A stretch of 40,843 bases of DNA from a virus, in the IMG/VR virus record IMGVR_UViG_3300042113_000212, positions 1 through 40,843 of that record. One strand, written 5' to 3'. The notes beneath the pieces are model-generated. The model was not told the DNA's origin. It saw nothing but the letters and a program-made list of their open reading frames with translations, and searched no databases. Positions 22,528 to 29,812 of the stretch are shown in pieces (position 1 is the first letter of the stretch; each line of letters opens with the position of its first letter). Made by a program: the position numbers and the translations under genes.

Positions 22528-22558
22528 CAAATTTACTAACATTTTTAAAAATGTCAAA
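22528..22558 (-). promoter_or_regulatory. Bacteroidota-type promoter TTTG-N19-TAAATTTG
   Basis: On the minus strand TTTGACA (TTTG at 22555-22558) and TAAATTTG (22528-22535) are 19 bases apart, an exact TTTG/TAnnTTTG arrangement. The RNA ligase ATG (22523) begins 5 bases after the -7 element, so the mRNA would be leaderless or nearly so. Confidence 0.6.
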
Positions 22559-22564
22559 TTTTTT

Positions 22565-22972
22565 TTACAAAGAAACATATTCTCCGTTATCATTAGTCCA
22601 TATTATTTTTTTAAAATTATGGTATTTTAATAAATTTTCACACGATGAACAAGGTTTTGATAATGCCAAGTTTCCATTTTTATCATATCTCAAATTTACC
22701 AATATACATTTATTGGTATCTATATTTGTCATTCTTTTCAACTTCAAAATAGAATTCAATTCGGAACATATTTGTTTTTGATCGGAAACATTTAATCCAT
22801 TCTCTTTACAAAATTTTGGATTTAATAAATTTATTGGATGAGTTTTTTTACAATTCATACCAATAGATATTATTTTTCTTTTGTATAAAATAAAAGAAAA
22901 ATGACGACATCTGGTTTTAAAAGAATTCTCGTCTATTAGAGACTTTGCAATTTCTTCTAATCTATAAAACAT
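22565..22972 (-). CDS. cytidine-deaminase-fold protein
   Basis: 135 residues. The zinc signature is C69-S70-E71 (QICSELNSI) and PCSSC (107-111), the CxE...PCxxC form of the deaminase superfamily. The N-terminal half has RCRHFSFILY with strands leading to NCKKTH. The base or nucleoside acted on cannot be told; dCMP/cytidine deaminase-like and nucleic-acid-editing types are both possible. Single-gene unit with its own promoter. Confidence 0.7.
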   Translation of the reverse strand: MFYRLEEIAKSLIDENSFKTRCRHFSFILYKRKIISIGMNCKKTHPINLLNPKFCKENGLNVSDQKQICSELNSILKLKRMTNIDTNKCILVNLRYDKNGNLALSKPCSSCENLLKYHNFKKIIWTNDNGEYVSL

Positions 22973-22983
22973 ATTACTACATA

Positions 22984-23012
22984 ATTGTAGTAAAAAATAT
23001 TATATATGTCAA
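22984..23012 (-). promoter_or_regulatory. sigma-70-type promoter, TTGACA-N17-TACAAT
   Basis: TTGACA (23007-23012), 17-base spacer, TACAAT (22984-22989), 11 bases before ATG 22972 of the deaminase-like gene. Confidence 0.6.
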
Positions 23013-23023
23013 TAAAAATTATA

Positions 23024-23689
23024 TCAAGATAAAGAATCTAATTTTTTAACCAAATTTGAATCTGTTACTTGTGTATATTGATAACCGCCCTTTTTGGGAT
23101 CGGATACACCAGATCTTCTAAACCAACCATTATTATATTTTTGATAATAATCAAAATCATTAGGATCTCCTGTTACATCACTACCATCTATTTGTTTTGA
23201 TGCTTTTCCACTTGGTTTGCTTGAAGTAGAAGTTGATTGTGTTACAACATTTGTAGACTTGGCTAAATTTCCAGTCAACATAGATTCAACATCATTATAC
23301 AAAGATGTTGATACTTGTGCAGGAGTGATACCTTTAGAATTTAAACCTAATTTATTTAAATCATTTACAATATCAAGTGCTAGTTTTTCTATTTTTGTTT
23401 TTTGTGTTTTTAAGACGCTTGTTATTTTAGCAATATTCCCTGCTGCGGCTACTTCTCTTCTTTTTTCGGCTCCAATTTGTTGTAATCCACTTGATATATT
23501 TTTTGATAATGGACTAGCAAGTTTCCCCAATGCACTAGCGGCAGCACCAGCCAATCTTTTTTTAGGTTGCAATCCACCGATAAATCCAGCAGTTTTTGCG
23601 GCAGCACGATCAAGTATTCCTTCTTCCAATGGGTTTGGATGAATTATTTTATTGTATGCTTCATTTATTGCTATATCGTCTTTTCTCAT
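23024..23689 (-). CDS. leader-family protein, Ala/Ser-rich
   Basis: 221 residues. The N-terminus MRKDDIAINEAYNKIIHPNP is a diverged leader, followed by PLEEG, a second possible protease site. Residues 27-85 are Ala/Gly/Lys-rich and helical (AGAAASALGKLASPLSK), 95-140 form a helix-rich segment, 145-170 a Ser/Thr linker, and the end is aromatic (YYQKYNNGWFRRSG). It could be a DNA- or membrane-active cargo protein; nothing specific is recognised. Confidence 0.65.
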   Translation of the reverse strand: MRKDDIAINEAYNKIIHPNPLEEGILDRAAAKTAGFIGGLQPKKRLAGAAASALGKLASPLSKNISSGLQQIGAEKRREVAAAGNIAKITSVLKTQKTKIEKLALDIVNDLNKLGLNSKGITPAQVSTSLYNDVESMLTGNLAKSTNVVTQSTSTSSKPSGKASKQIDGSDVTGDPNDFDYYQKYNNGWFRRSGVSDPKKGGYQYTQVTDSNLVKKLDSLS

Positions 23690-23695
23690 ATTATA

Positions 23696-23703
23696 TATTT
23701 ACA
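23696..23703 (-). promoter_or_regulatory. late-type octamer TGTAAATA
   Basis: Minus strand, 6 bases before ATG 23689 of the Ala-rich leader protein. Confidence 0.55.
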
Positions 23704-23730
23704 ATCAATTTTTTATTTTTTGTATTTTTT

Positions 23731-23901
23731 TTATACAATTCTTATAAAATTTTTACTAACTTTTTCTACTGGGGAAGCATAACATCTTCTAATTAAATAA
23801 TTTTCTTTTTCCTCTGATACAATTTGTATCAATTCTCCCTCTTTTATTCCACTATTTGTATTTTTTATCGTTATACCTTGTCGATGAGATAATTTGTTCA
23901 T
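23731..23901 (-). CDS. small basic protein, unknown
   Basis: 56 residues (MNKLSHRQGITIKNTNSGIK, ending SKNFIRIV), probably a small beta barrel (GELIQIVSEEKENYLIRRCY). Start overlaps the upstream stop as ATGA. No family recognised. Confidence 0.5.
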   Translation of the reverse strand: MNKLSHRQGITIKNTNSGIKEGELIQIVSEEKENYLIRRCYASPVEKVSKNFIRIV

Positions 23902-24269
23902 TTTTTTCTTTCCAAGTATATTACTCTATCATTCAATGAATCGATTTGTTTTTGGTATGATGCTGTTAAAGTATTAAATGTTTTAAGTTGTTCGTTAAAA
24001 ATTGTTTGTTGATTTATTATAGTTTCTAATTTTGTTTGTGTCATTTCAAATCTACTTTTCATCAATTCATCCTGCTGTCTATCGAAAGCTATTTGTTTTT
24101 CTACATATGTGCTAAATTTATCTTGGCGAACATAGTTTGTAGATAACCACATTGTATAATATCCCATTGATAAAAAAGCAATTAGTGTCAAAAGCGGTTT
24201 TAATATTAAGTTTATAAATGCTCTATGTTTAGTTTCAAAATCATTAAATTTATCCATCGAGTTTATCAT
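23898..24269 (-). CDS. membrane-anchored coiled-coil protein
   Basis: 123 residues. One transmembrane helix at about 22-41 (LILKPLLTLIAFLSMGYYTM), then about 80 residues of continuous coiled coil (FDRQQDELMKSRFEMTQTKL onward) ending RVIYLERKK. Topology resembles small inner-membrane lysis or cell-envelope proteins such as Rz-like i-spanins, but no partner lipoprotein is adjacent. Met1 or Met5 may be the start. Confidence 0.6.
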   Translation of the reverse strand: MINSMDKFNDFETKHRAFINLILKPLLTLIAFLSMGYYTMWLSTNYVRQDKFSTYVEKQIAFDRQQDELMKSRFEMTQTKLETIINQQTIFNEQLKTFNTLTASYQKQIDSLNDRVIYLERKK

Positions 24270-24283
24270 TTGTTGTTATAAAA

Positions 24284-24291
24284 TATTTACC
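24284..24291 (-). promoter_or_regulatory. late-type octamer GGTAAATA
   Basis: Minus strand, 14 bases before ATG 24269 (2 more to Met5 codons inward). Drives the membrane coiled-coil gene and the small gene after it. Confidence 0.45.
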
Positions 24292-24306
24292 TCTGAAAAA
24301 TTGTAT

Positions 24307-24334
24307 TTGACATTGTTTTTTTATATAGTAATCT
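24307..24334 (+). promoter_or_regulatory. plus-strand promoter TTGACA-N16-TAATCT
   Basis: TTGACA (24307-24312) and TAATCT (24329-24334), 7 bases before ATG 24342. It gives the phosphoesterase cassette its own early-type promoter, back to back with a late octamer for the opposite strand. Confidence 0.55.
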
Positions 24335-24341
24335 GAAGTAG

Positions 24342-25520
24342 ATGAGCATTAATACAAACTCAAAACAAACAAAACAAGAACAAGTATTGTCCCTACACAA
24401 AAAGGGGAAATCTAACACCGAAATCTCAGAAATTTTAGGTGTACCAAGGTCAACCGTTTTCGATTGGATTACTGGCAGAAAGCGAACCACCAAAGTAAAG
24501 ACTACTATAATCGAAGAAGAATCTTCTTATGATGAGAATGACAATCGAGTTGATATTATCACCGAACAAGAATCTGAACAACAAGATTCATTTCCTTTCA
24601 TTTCTAATTTTTCTAAATATGATGAGCAAAAAATCAAAGAAATTTTGATGAATATCAAAGCTGTTCAATATCCAGCACCACCAAGACCAAGAACATATTT
24701 TGAACCAAATAAAATAGCTCTTGTTATTGGCGACACCCATTTTGGTGTAGAGTGCTGGAATACTCTAGATATTTTCCTACAAGTTGTAGATGAGCTTAAA
24801 CCACAAAAGGTTATTCTAAATGGTGATACTGTTGATATGTTATCGATCAGTCGTTATTCAAAAGATCCACGTCATACGCATACTTTGAACGATGAGATTT
24901 TGGCATATCATAAATTTCTAAAGCTTTTACACGATATTACAGAACCATATCAAACAGAAATTTTGGAAACTAATGGAAACCATTCTGGAAATGGCGTAGA
25001 AGGTCGATGGTGGCGTTATATCTCTTCTAGTGACGATATTAAACAACTCTTGTGTATTCCTACTATTGCGAACAATCTTTCATATTCGAAAGTATTCCAT
25101 CCACATGAAAGTTGGTCACGAATTAAATTGATTGAATCCAACGAAGACGAAGAATCTATTGTTGAACTTCCAGATGATTTGTTTGTTCTTCACGGTGATG
25201 TTGTGAGAAAAAATGGAGGGTTTTCTGCGAGAGGAACTTTCGAAAAACGCTATGCATCAACTATTACTAATCATACGCATCGGATAGGTTCCACTTGCCA
25301 AAGAATTCCTCGTATTGGATCTAGACCAGATCAAATTATTAAGAATTATGAAAATGGTTGTGCTTGTAAGTTGAATCCTACTTATGTTTCTGGTGCAAAT
25401 TGGCAAAATGGTTTTTCTATTGTTAATTACACCGAAGATGTAACTGGGGTGGAAACAGTTGTTGTTCATAATAAGAGAGCAACAGTTTGTTCTTTGAACA
25501 AGACTATTAGAGTTAGTTAA
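24342..25520 (+). CDS. HTH-metallophosphoesterase fusion
   Basis: 392 residues. N-terminal helix-turn-helix of the resolvase/transposase type (KKGKSNTEISEILGVPRSTV, residues 20-39) followed by an acidic linker. The C-terminal calcineurin-like domain has VIGDTHFG (128-135), LNGDTVDM, ETNGNHSG (about 209-216), LHGDVV and TNHTHRIG. Similar HTH-phosphoesterase proteins occur in many phages, role unknown; the HTH suggests DNA targeting. It stands alone on the plus strand with its own promoter and terminator, like a moron cassette. Base composition is slightly less AT-rich than the flanking late genes. Confidence 0.85.
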   Translation: MSINTNSKQTKQEQVLSLHKKGKSNTEISEILGVPRSTVFDWITGRKRTTKVKTTIIEEESSYDENDNRVDIITEQESEQQDSFPFISNFSKYDEQKIKEILMNIKAVQYPAPPRPRTYFEPNKIALVIGDTHFGVECWNTLDIFLQVVDELKPQKVILNGDTVDMLSISRYSKDPRHTHTLNDEILAYHKFLKLLHDITEPYQTEILETNGNHSGNGVEGRWWRYISSSDDIKQLLCIPTIANNLSYSKVFHPHESWSRIKLIESNEDEESIVELPDDLFVLHGDVVRKNGGFSARGTFEKRYASTITNHTHRIGSTCQRIPRIGSRPDQIIKNYENGCACKLNPTYVSGANWQNGFSIVNYTEDVTGVETVVVHNKRATVCSLNKTIRVS

Positions 25521-25540
25521 TTTTTACAAAAATGTCTAAA

Positions 25541-25578
25541 AAATTGCGAAGAAATTATAACTTCTTCGCAATTTTTTT
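25541..25578 (+). terminator. intrinsic terminator after the HTH-phosphoesterase gene
   Basis: AAATTGCGAAGAA (25541-25553) pairs over 13 bp with TTCTTCGCAATTT (25562-25574), loop of 8 bases, followed by TTTTA. It begins 20 bases after the stop. The minus-strand gene at 25555-25713 ends inside it, so it may terminate both directions. Confidence 0.85.
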
Positions 25579-25713
25579 ATACATATAAATTAACCATTCC
25601 CAAAATCTAACTAACCAATTTTTCTTTTTTGTTTTTTTATCTATTTTTTGCATTAACTTTTCAACTTCTTCATTTATAGTATCCCTATAAGATCTGTTTG
25701 AAGAATAACGCAT
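25555..25713 (-). CDS. small basic protein, unknown
   Basis: 52 residues (MRYSSNRSYRDTINEEVEKL, ending YKKIAKKL), with an amphipathic Trp-rich helix (NWLVRFWEWLIYMY) that could lie on a membrane. A GATAAATA octamer is 8 bases upstream. Confidence 0.5.
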   Translation of the reverse strand: MRYSSNRSYRDTINEEVEKLMQKIDKKTKKKNWLVRFWEWLIYMYKKIAKKL

Positions 25714-25720
25714 AGATATA

Positions 25721-26572
25721 TTATTTATCTTTATACTTTACATTAAGAGGTATGCTTTTTCTTTTAAACAAATTAAATTTTTGTTTTGGTTCCTCTTCTT
25801 TATTTTCTTCGGTTGGTTCTTCTTCTTTTTTGTTTTTTCTATTCACTATATTATTATAAGCAAGAACTAAAGACACTGCTAGTGGATCAAAAACTAAAAC
25901 TATTATAATAGTAAACCATTTAACTATTGTTTGAATATCTAAATTGAAAAGATTAGAAACGAATTTTAAAGTTCCTATGTCAGTTGATTTAGATTCTTCT
26001 GCTTTTAGTCCCAACAAATCGGTTTCTATGTTGTTTATTTCTAAAAAATAATTTTTATTTTTTTCTTGTAATTCATTTAATTCCGAATTTGCTTTTTCTA
26101 TTGCGGCATATGCTTGTTCTCTTGGTAATTTATAGTTCCCCGCCTCTTTTACTCTTTGTTCTTGAGAGATTCTTATATCGTTTAAAACATCTATTCTTTT
26201 TTTGTTTACATCGATTTGTTCTGTAATTGATGTTTTTTTAGTTTCCAGCATTTGTTTTTTAGAATCTACCATTTCAATTTTCACATGACTTTCTTGATAT
26301 GCTGATGTTAAGAAACCAAATATTCCAAGAGATGTTATTGTCATTAAAGATATTACAGCAATTATCAAATAAGTTTTTAATAAGAAATTAGTCTCTTTCC
26401 AATAACGATGCAAGTAACTTGCAGCAACTAATTTACCAAATTCTAAACCACCTGCCATTATACATACTGCTATAAATTGACCAGCATATAAAGTAGCAAG
26501 ACCTTGTACCGAAAAGAATGCAGCACATCCAGCAACAACTAAAGCAGCAAATCCTACAATATATTTAAACAT
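25721..26572 (-). CDS. multi-pass membrane protein with periplasmic/cytoplasmic coiled coil
   Basis: 283 residues. Hydrophobic helices at about 4-26, 32-50, 66-88 and 213-235; between the third and fourth lies ~115 residues of coiled coil (VDSKKQMLETKKTSITEQID onward). The fourth helix ends FDPLAVSLVLAYN, and the tail is Glu/Lys-rich. Proteins of this layout with the DPLAVxLVxAYN helix are found in many large phages; function is unknown. ATG 26572 follows a late octamer. Confidence 0.7.
   Translation of the reverse strand: MFKYIVGFAALVVAGCAAFFSVQGLATLYAGQFIAVCIMAGGLEFGKLVAASYLHRYWKETNFLLKTYLIIAVISLMTITSLGIFGFLTSAYQESHVKIEMVDSKKQMLETKKTSITEQIDVNKKRIDVLNDIRISQEQRVKEAGNYKLPREQAYAAIEKANSELNELQEKNKNYFLEINNIETDLLGLKAEESKSTDIGTLKFVSNLFNLDIQTIVKWFTIIIVLVFDPLAVSLVLAYNNIVNRKNKKEEEPTEENKEEEPKQKFNLFKRKSIPLNVKYKDK
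25722..25729 (-). promoter_or_regulatory. late-type octamer GATAAATA
   Basis: Minus strand, 8 bases before ATG 25713, overlapping the stop of the membrane-protein gene upstream. Confidence 0.5.
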
Positions 26573-26578
26573 ATATTA

Positions 26579-26586
26579 TATTTAGT
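26579..26586 (-). promoter_or_regulatory. late-type octamer ACTAAATA
   Basis: Minus strand, 6 bases before ATG 26572. Confidence 0.45.
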
Positions 26587-26598
26587 TTTTTTATTGTA

Positions 26599-28314
26599 TC
26601 AACGACTGATTTCTTCCCAATCCATAGAAGCAAACATACTAGATCCATTTACGGTATCTGTTGCAGCAACCAAGGTTAATTCAAAAGGAGTTTTTGTTAA
26701 ATTGTTTCGTTCTAATTGAAACTTAAACAAAGCTTCTTTAAGAATATCCAAATTTGGTGATGCTTGATTGGAAGCATTTAAAAATCCACTTGCTAAAATT
26801 CTTCCACCTGTATAACTAGTTCCGGTTATATTATAATTAACTGCGCTATCATTACCAGCACTAATCCAATTTCCTCCTGTTGTGACTCCGCTTGCTCTAA
26901 TCTGCCAGTTATAGTTTATGCCATTTCCTTGTCCAAGTATTGATAAAGCGGTTAAAATAACAATTCCATCTAATCTATCTGGAGAATCTTTTAATTTAAT
27001 TGTGATAATTGGATAAAAAGTACCAGCTACAGAAAACGTTCTTGGTGCAGTTATTGGAATCGATACTGCTTGTTGTAAACCTCTTAATTCATAACCACCT
27101 TCAGAAATAACAGTAGAACATATTTGTTTTAAAGTTTTAGTTCCACCTGTTGTAGCTGCTTTATTAATAATCTCATATCTTAAAGGTAAAGAAGCGGTAG
27201 TAATATAAGTTGAATCTATAATATTAGCATGATGGAATGAGTGGCAAACAATAAACTGTCCGTTAATACAAAAACCAACTCTTACAGTTCCTACTCCTAA
27301 CCATTCAATATCCACCCAAAGAATTTGAGCTTTGGTTATATCTAAAACTAGACCAGAAGAACCAGTTCCATCTAGCTTATCTCCATTCCAATTAGATCGA
27401 GAAACTACACTATCTACAATAGAACCAGATACAATTGATCTTTTAACTATACTAATATTGCCATCATCTAGCTGAAAGTATATTCCATTCTGATCTCCAA
27501 AATATCCTACTCTCTGTCTTAAATTGGTAGCAGAAGACGCCATGACAAATGTATTCATGACAAGCAAGGACTTGCCGGGTTGATAGGAAAATACCTTTGT
27601 CGTTTCTCTTATCGCACTTGCTCCTGCCGTATTAGTAACATTTAAATCCATTAATCCCTGCGATGCATTGAATGAAACCGAACCTCCATTTGCGGATAGA
27701 GTAGACCACAAATTATTATCCCTGTAACGATGTGAAGAATCGAACAATGTCATAGGGGAAGACACTCTCATTCTACCAAATGCATCCAGCTGAGTTGGTT
27801 GTGGTAATGTAGTAACTTGAGTAACAGGATTTAAAACACTGATTGAAGTTACTGGATTTAAAACAGTTACAGATCCAGATATTGGAAATGTATTAGATGC
27901 CTTTACTGTAACAATATTTGTTATGTCTACAGAAGATATAGGATTAGTATTATAAACTTTAAGTGCGCTTAAAGGTGCATATACCGATGCAAAATTTCCC
28001 AATCTATCACCAATAGTTACATCATCTTCGGTAGATTCTAGATCTTGACTTATAACTCTTAATGCCCCTAAACCTATTCCAACTGGAACTACATCTGCTT
28101 GTAAACCACTATCAGGATCTTGTATATGAACAGATCCTATATCTAAATTACCAGCGGATAAACTAATTTTAATATCATCGAAATTAGTTATATAAGAAGC
28201 TTGTGCAAAAAGTTCTCTTTCCGCATTATTTTCTACATGAATCCAAGAATTATTGTAACCTATGTTACAATTTAAAGGAACGGCTGAAACATCATTTTTT
28301 AAAGCGTATGGCAT
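26599..28314 (-). CDS. virion structural protein
   Basis: 571 residues, Ser/Thr/Val/Gly-rich with few charges. Residues ~95-180 contain repeated VDITNIVTV/SVTVLNPVTS strands, followed by DAFGRMRVSSPMTLFDSSHR (about 196-215) and DNNLWSTL. That FGRxRVSxPxTLFDS module marks large structural proteins of T4-type and related marine phages. The C-terminal half is a beta-sandwich-like domain (ILWVDIEWLGVGTVRVGFCI). It is probably an exterior tail or capsid component. A TGTAAGTA octamer is 8 bases upstream. Confidence 0.75.
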   Translation of the reverse strand: MPYALKNDVSAVPLNCNIGYNNSWIHVENNAERELFAQASYITNFDDIKISLSAGNLDIGSVHIQDPDSGLQADVVPVGIGLGALRVISQDLESTEDDVTIGDRLGNFASVYAPLSALKVYNTNPISSVDITNIVTVKASNTFPISGSVTVLNPVTSISVLNPVTQVTTLPQPTQLDAFGRMRVSSPMTLFDSSHRYRDNNLWSTLSANGGSVSFNASQGLMDLNVTNTAGASAIRETTKVFSYQPGKSLLVMNTFVMASSATNLRQRVGYFGDQNGIYFQLDDGNISIVKRSIVSGSIVDSVVSRSNWNGDKLDGTGSSGLVLDITKAQILWVDIEWLGVGTVRVGFCINGQFIVCHSFHHANIIDSTYITTASLPLRYEIINKAATTGGTKTLKQICSTVISEGGYELRGLQQAVSIPITAPRTFSVAGTFYPIITIKLKDSPDRLDGIVILTALSILGQGNGINYNWQIRASGVTTGGNWISAGNDSAVNYNITGTSYTGGRILASGFLNASNQASPNLDILKEALFKFQLERNNLTKTPFELTLVAATDTVNGSSMFASMDWEEISR

Positions 28315-28322
28315 TACCCATA

Positions 28323-28330
28323 TACTTACA
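28323..28330 (-). promoter_or_regulatory. late-type octamer TGTAAGTA
   Basis: Minus strand, 8 bases before ATG 28314 of the structural protein. Confidence 0.5.
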
Positions 28331-28335
28331 AAAAA

Positions 28336-28539
28336 TTATTCTTTAATTCCCACCACAAGTTCTTTCCAAGAAATAAAATTTTCTAAATATTCTGGTTTAT
28401 CCCAACCAAAAAACCAAAATTTTTCTTTTCTGTATTGTGCTATTTCAAAAAGATTTTTTCCGTCTTTATCTGTTTCTTTTGTTTCTACTAAATATAGAAA
28501 TTCTTCTTTTGGTATTGGGTTATCAATTCTTAGTGCCAT
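28336..28539 (-). CDS. small protein, unknown
   Basis: 67 residues (MALRIDNPIPKEEFLYLVET), with FWFFGWDKPEYLENFISW near the end. It overlaps the upstream gene by 17 bases. No family recognised; possibly a small virion accessory given its place before the structural gene. Confidence 0.5.
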   Translation of the reverse strand: MALRIDNPIPKEEFLYLVETKETDKDGKNLFEIAQYRKEKFWFFGWDKPEYLENFISWKELVVGIKE

Positions 28540-28723
28540 ATTTTTCTATTATATACAATTCATAAACATTATCAATAGAGTTTATTACCTTTGCAAAAAA
28601 TTTTTCATTGTTATATGAAAATTTTATATTGTCTCCAACATATATATCACATTCGGAGTTAGAATTATTGGTATCTATGTAATATTTAGAACCCTCTTTA
28701 AAAACAAGTTTATCGAATATCAT
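28523..28723 (-). CDS. small beta-rich protein, unknown
   Basis: 66 residues; contains CDIYVGDNIKFSYNNEKFFA, suggesting a small barrel. ATG 28723 overlaps the upstream stop as ATGA. Confidence 0.5.
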   Translation of the reverse strand: MIFDKLVFKEGSKYYIDTNNSNSECDIYVGDNIKFSYNNEKFFAKVINSIDNVYELYIIEKYGTKN

Positions 28724-28908
28724 TTTATTTTAAATTTTTTAAAGAAAAAATACATAATTGAATTATATACAAGTACTCCCAGTGTTAGACATAAAAAATA
28801 ATTTAAAAGCAAAAAATTAAAAATTGAAAATGTGGTTATCAAACATAAGAAAAAAGTAGACATTAATGATAATAAAAATATAAAAAGTAATATTAGTATA
28901 TATTTCAT
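28720..28908 (-). CDS. two-helix membrane protein
   Basis: 62 residues, nearly all hydrophobic, with two helices (ILILLFIFLLSLMSTFFLCL and NYFLCLTLGVLVYNSIMYFF) and a basic C-terminus (KKFKIK). Size and topology would suit a class II holin, but no known holin is recognised. Confidence 0.5.
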   Translation of the reverse strand: MKYILILLFIFLLSLMSTFFLCLITTFSIFNFLLLNYFLCLTLGVLVYNSIMYFFFKKFKIK

Positions 28909-28916
28909 TTCATTAT

Positions 28917-28924
28917 AGTAAATA
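28917..28924 (+). promoter_or_regulatory. late-type octamer AGTAAATA
   Basis: Plus strand, 30 bases before ATG 28955 of the nucleotidyltransferase-like gene, in the divergent spacer with the membrane-protein gene. Confidence 0.45.
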
Positions 28925-28954
28925 TTTTATATAATTATCCTAGTACATACAAAA

Positions 28955-29641
28955 ATGAACAAATTAAATTCTGATATATGGAAAAGCAGTAGAAAAATAG
29001 ATAAACAAATAAAAGAAAAATTATTGAATGTTGCTAAAATTTTTTTAAAAAATATAGAAACTCCTATTGAAATAAAAAATATATTTTTAACAGGTTCTTT
29101 GGCATCGTATGTTTGGAACAATTTGAGTGATTTGGATTTGCATATAATAGTAGATGTTTTAGATGAAAACTGCCTAGACACGGTTTCTGATTATTTTGAT
29201 AGTAAAAGTAAATTGTTTAACAAAGAACATGATATTTTTATAAAAGGTTATAAAGTAGAGGTAAACATCAGAACAAAAGAAAAAGAATTAAAGGGAAAAG
29301 CTATTTATGATTTATTAAAAGATGAATGGCATATAAAACCAATAAAACCAAAAAGAACCATGCAAGATCATGATGTTTTAACTTTGGTTTCCAGATTACA
29401 ATATGAAATAGAAGATTCCACAACAAATAAAATAGATTTGGATGTTATAAAAAATTTAAGAAAAAAAATAAAACAGATGAGAATAGATGGTTTAAAAGAA
29501 GAAGGAGAGTATTCTATAGGAAATCTTGTTTTTAAGAGTTTAAGAAACAGTGGTCATATACAAAAATTAATAGATTCCAGTAAAGAATTGCAGGATGATA
29601 TCCTATCACTAGAAAGTTTTAGATATTATTTGTACAAATAA
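28955..29641 (+). CDS. nucleotidyltransferase-fold protein
   Basis: 228 residues. The DNA-polymerase-beta-like signature is LTGSLASYVWNNLSDLDLHI (45-64): Gly-Ser at 47-48 and the DxD metal ligands at 59 and 61. The third carboxylate is in YKVEVNI (about 105). A helical C-terminal domain follows (HDVLTLVSRLQYEIED). It could add nucleotides to RNA, small molecules or proteins (minimal or MNT-type NTase); no HEPN partner is adjacent. Convergent with the small gene at 29626-29769, overlapping by 16 bases. Confidence 0.75.
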   Translation: MNKLNSDIWKSSRKIDKQIKEKLLNVAKIFLKNIETPIEIKNIFLTGSLASYVWNNLSDLDLHIIVDVLDENCLDTVSDYFDSKSKLFNKEHDIFIKGYKVEVNIRTKEKELKGKAIYDLLKDEWHIKPIKPKRTMQDHDVLTLVSRLQYEIEDSTTNKIDLDVIKNLRKKIKQMRIDGLKEEGEYSIGNLVFKSLRNSGHIQKLIDSSKELQDDILSLESFRYYLYK

Positions 29642-29769
29642 ATCTTTTTTCCGTTTTTATTTTTCACTTCTTTTTTATCGTTTTCTTTTTTCCAAAGAAT
29701 ATCATCGAAGTTTTTATTAAAAATTTTTTTATTTACTGGTCTTGGTTTATCACCTTTTCCTGCGCTCAT
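29626..29769 (-). CDS. small conserved protein (MSAGKGDKPRPV type)
   Basis: 47 residues starting MSAGKGDKPRPVNKKIFNKN, followed by FDDILWKKE. This N-terminus recurs in short uncharacterised proteins of phages and phage-rich contigs. It is very basic and has no other feature. Its end overlaps the convergent nucleotidyltransferase gene. Confidence 0.65.
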   Translation of the reverse strand: MSAGKGDKPRPVNKKIFNKNFDDILWKKENDKKEVKNKNGKKIYLYK

Positions 29770-29812
29770 ATAAAAAATTATAATATAATGTTTTTAAAAA
29801 ATCAATATATTT

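Noticed and set aside
22479-22781. Plus-strand Phe/Tyr-rich frames across 21.2-23.8 kb
   Set aside because: Aromatic-rich translations antisense to recognised genes, the usual artefact in AT-rich DNA.
24287-24493. Minus-strand frame antisense to the HTH region
   Set aside because: Shadow of the HTH-phosphoesterase gene, whose motifs are unambiguous.
29800-29805. TTGATT with a TTATAA-like -10 before the small MSAGKGDKPRPV gene, considered as a promoter
   Set aside because: Weak -35 and uncertain spacing in extremely AT-rich DNA; not strong enough to list.
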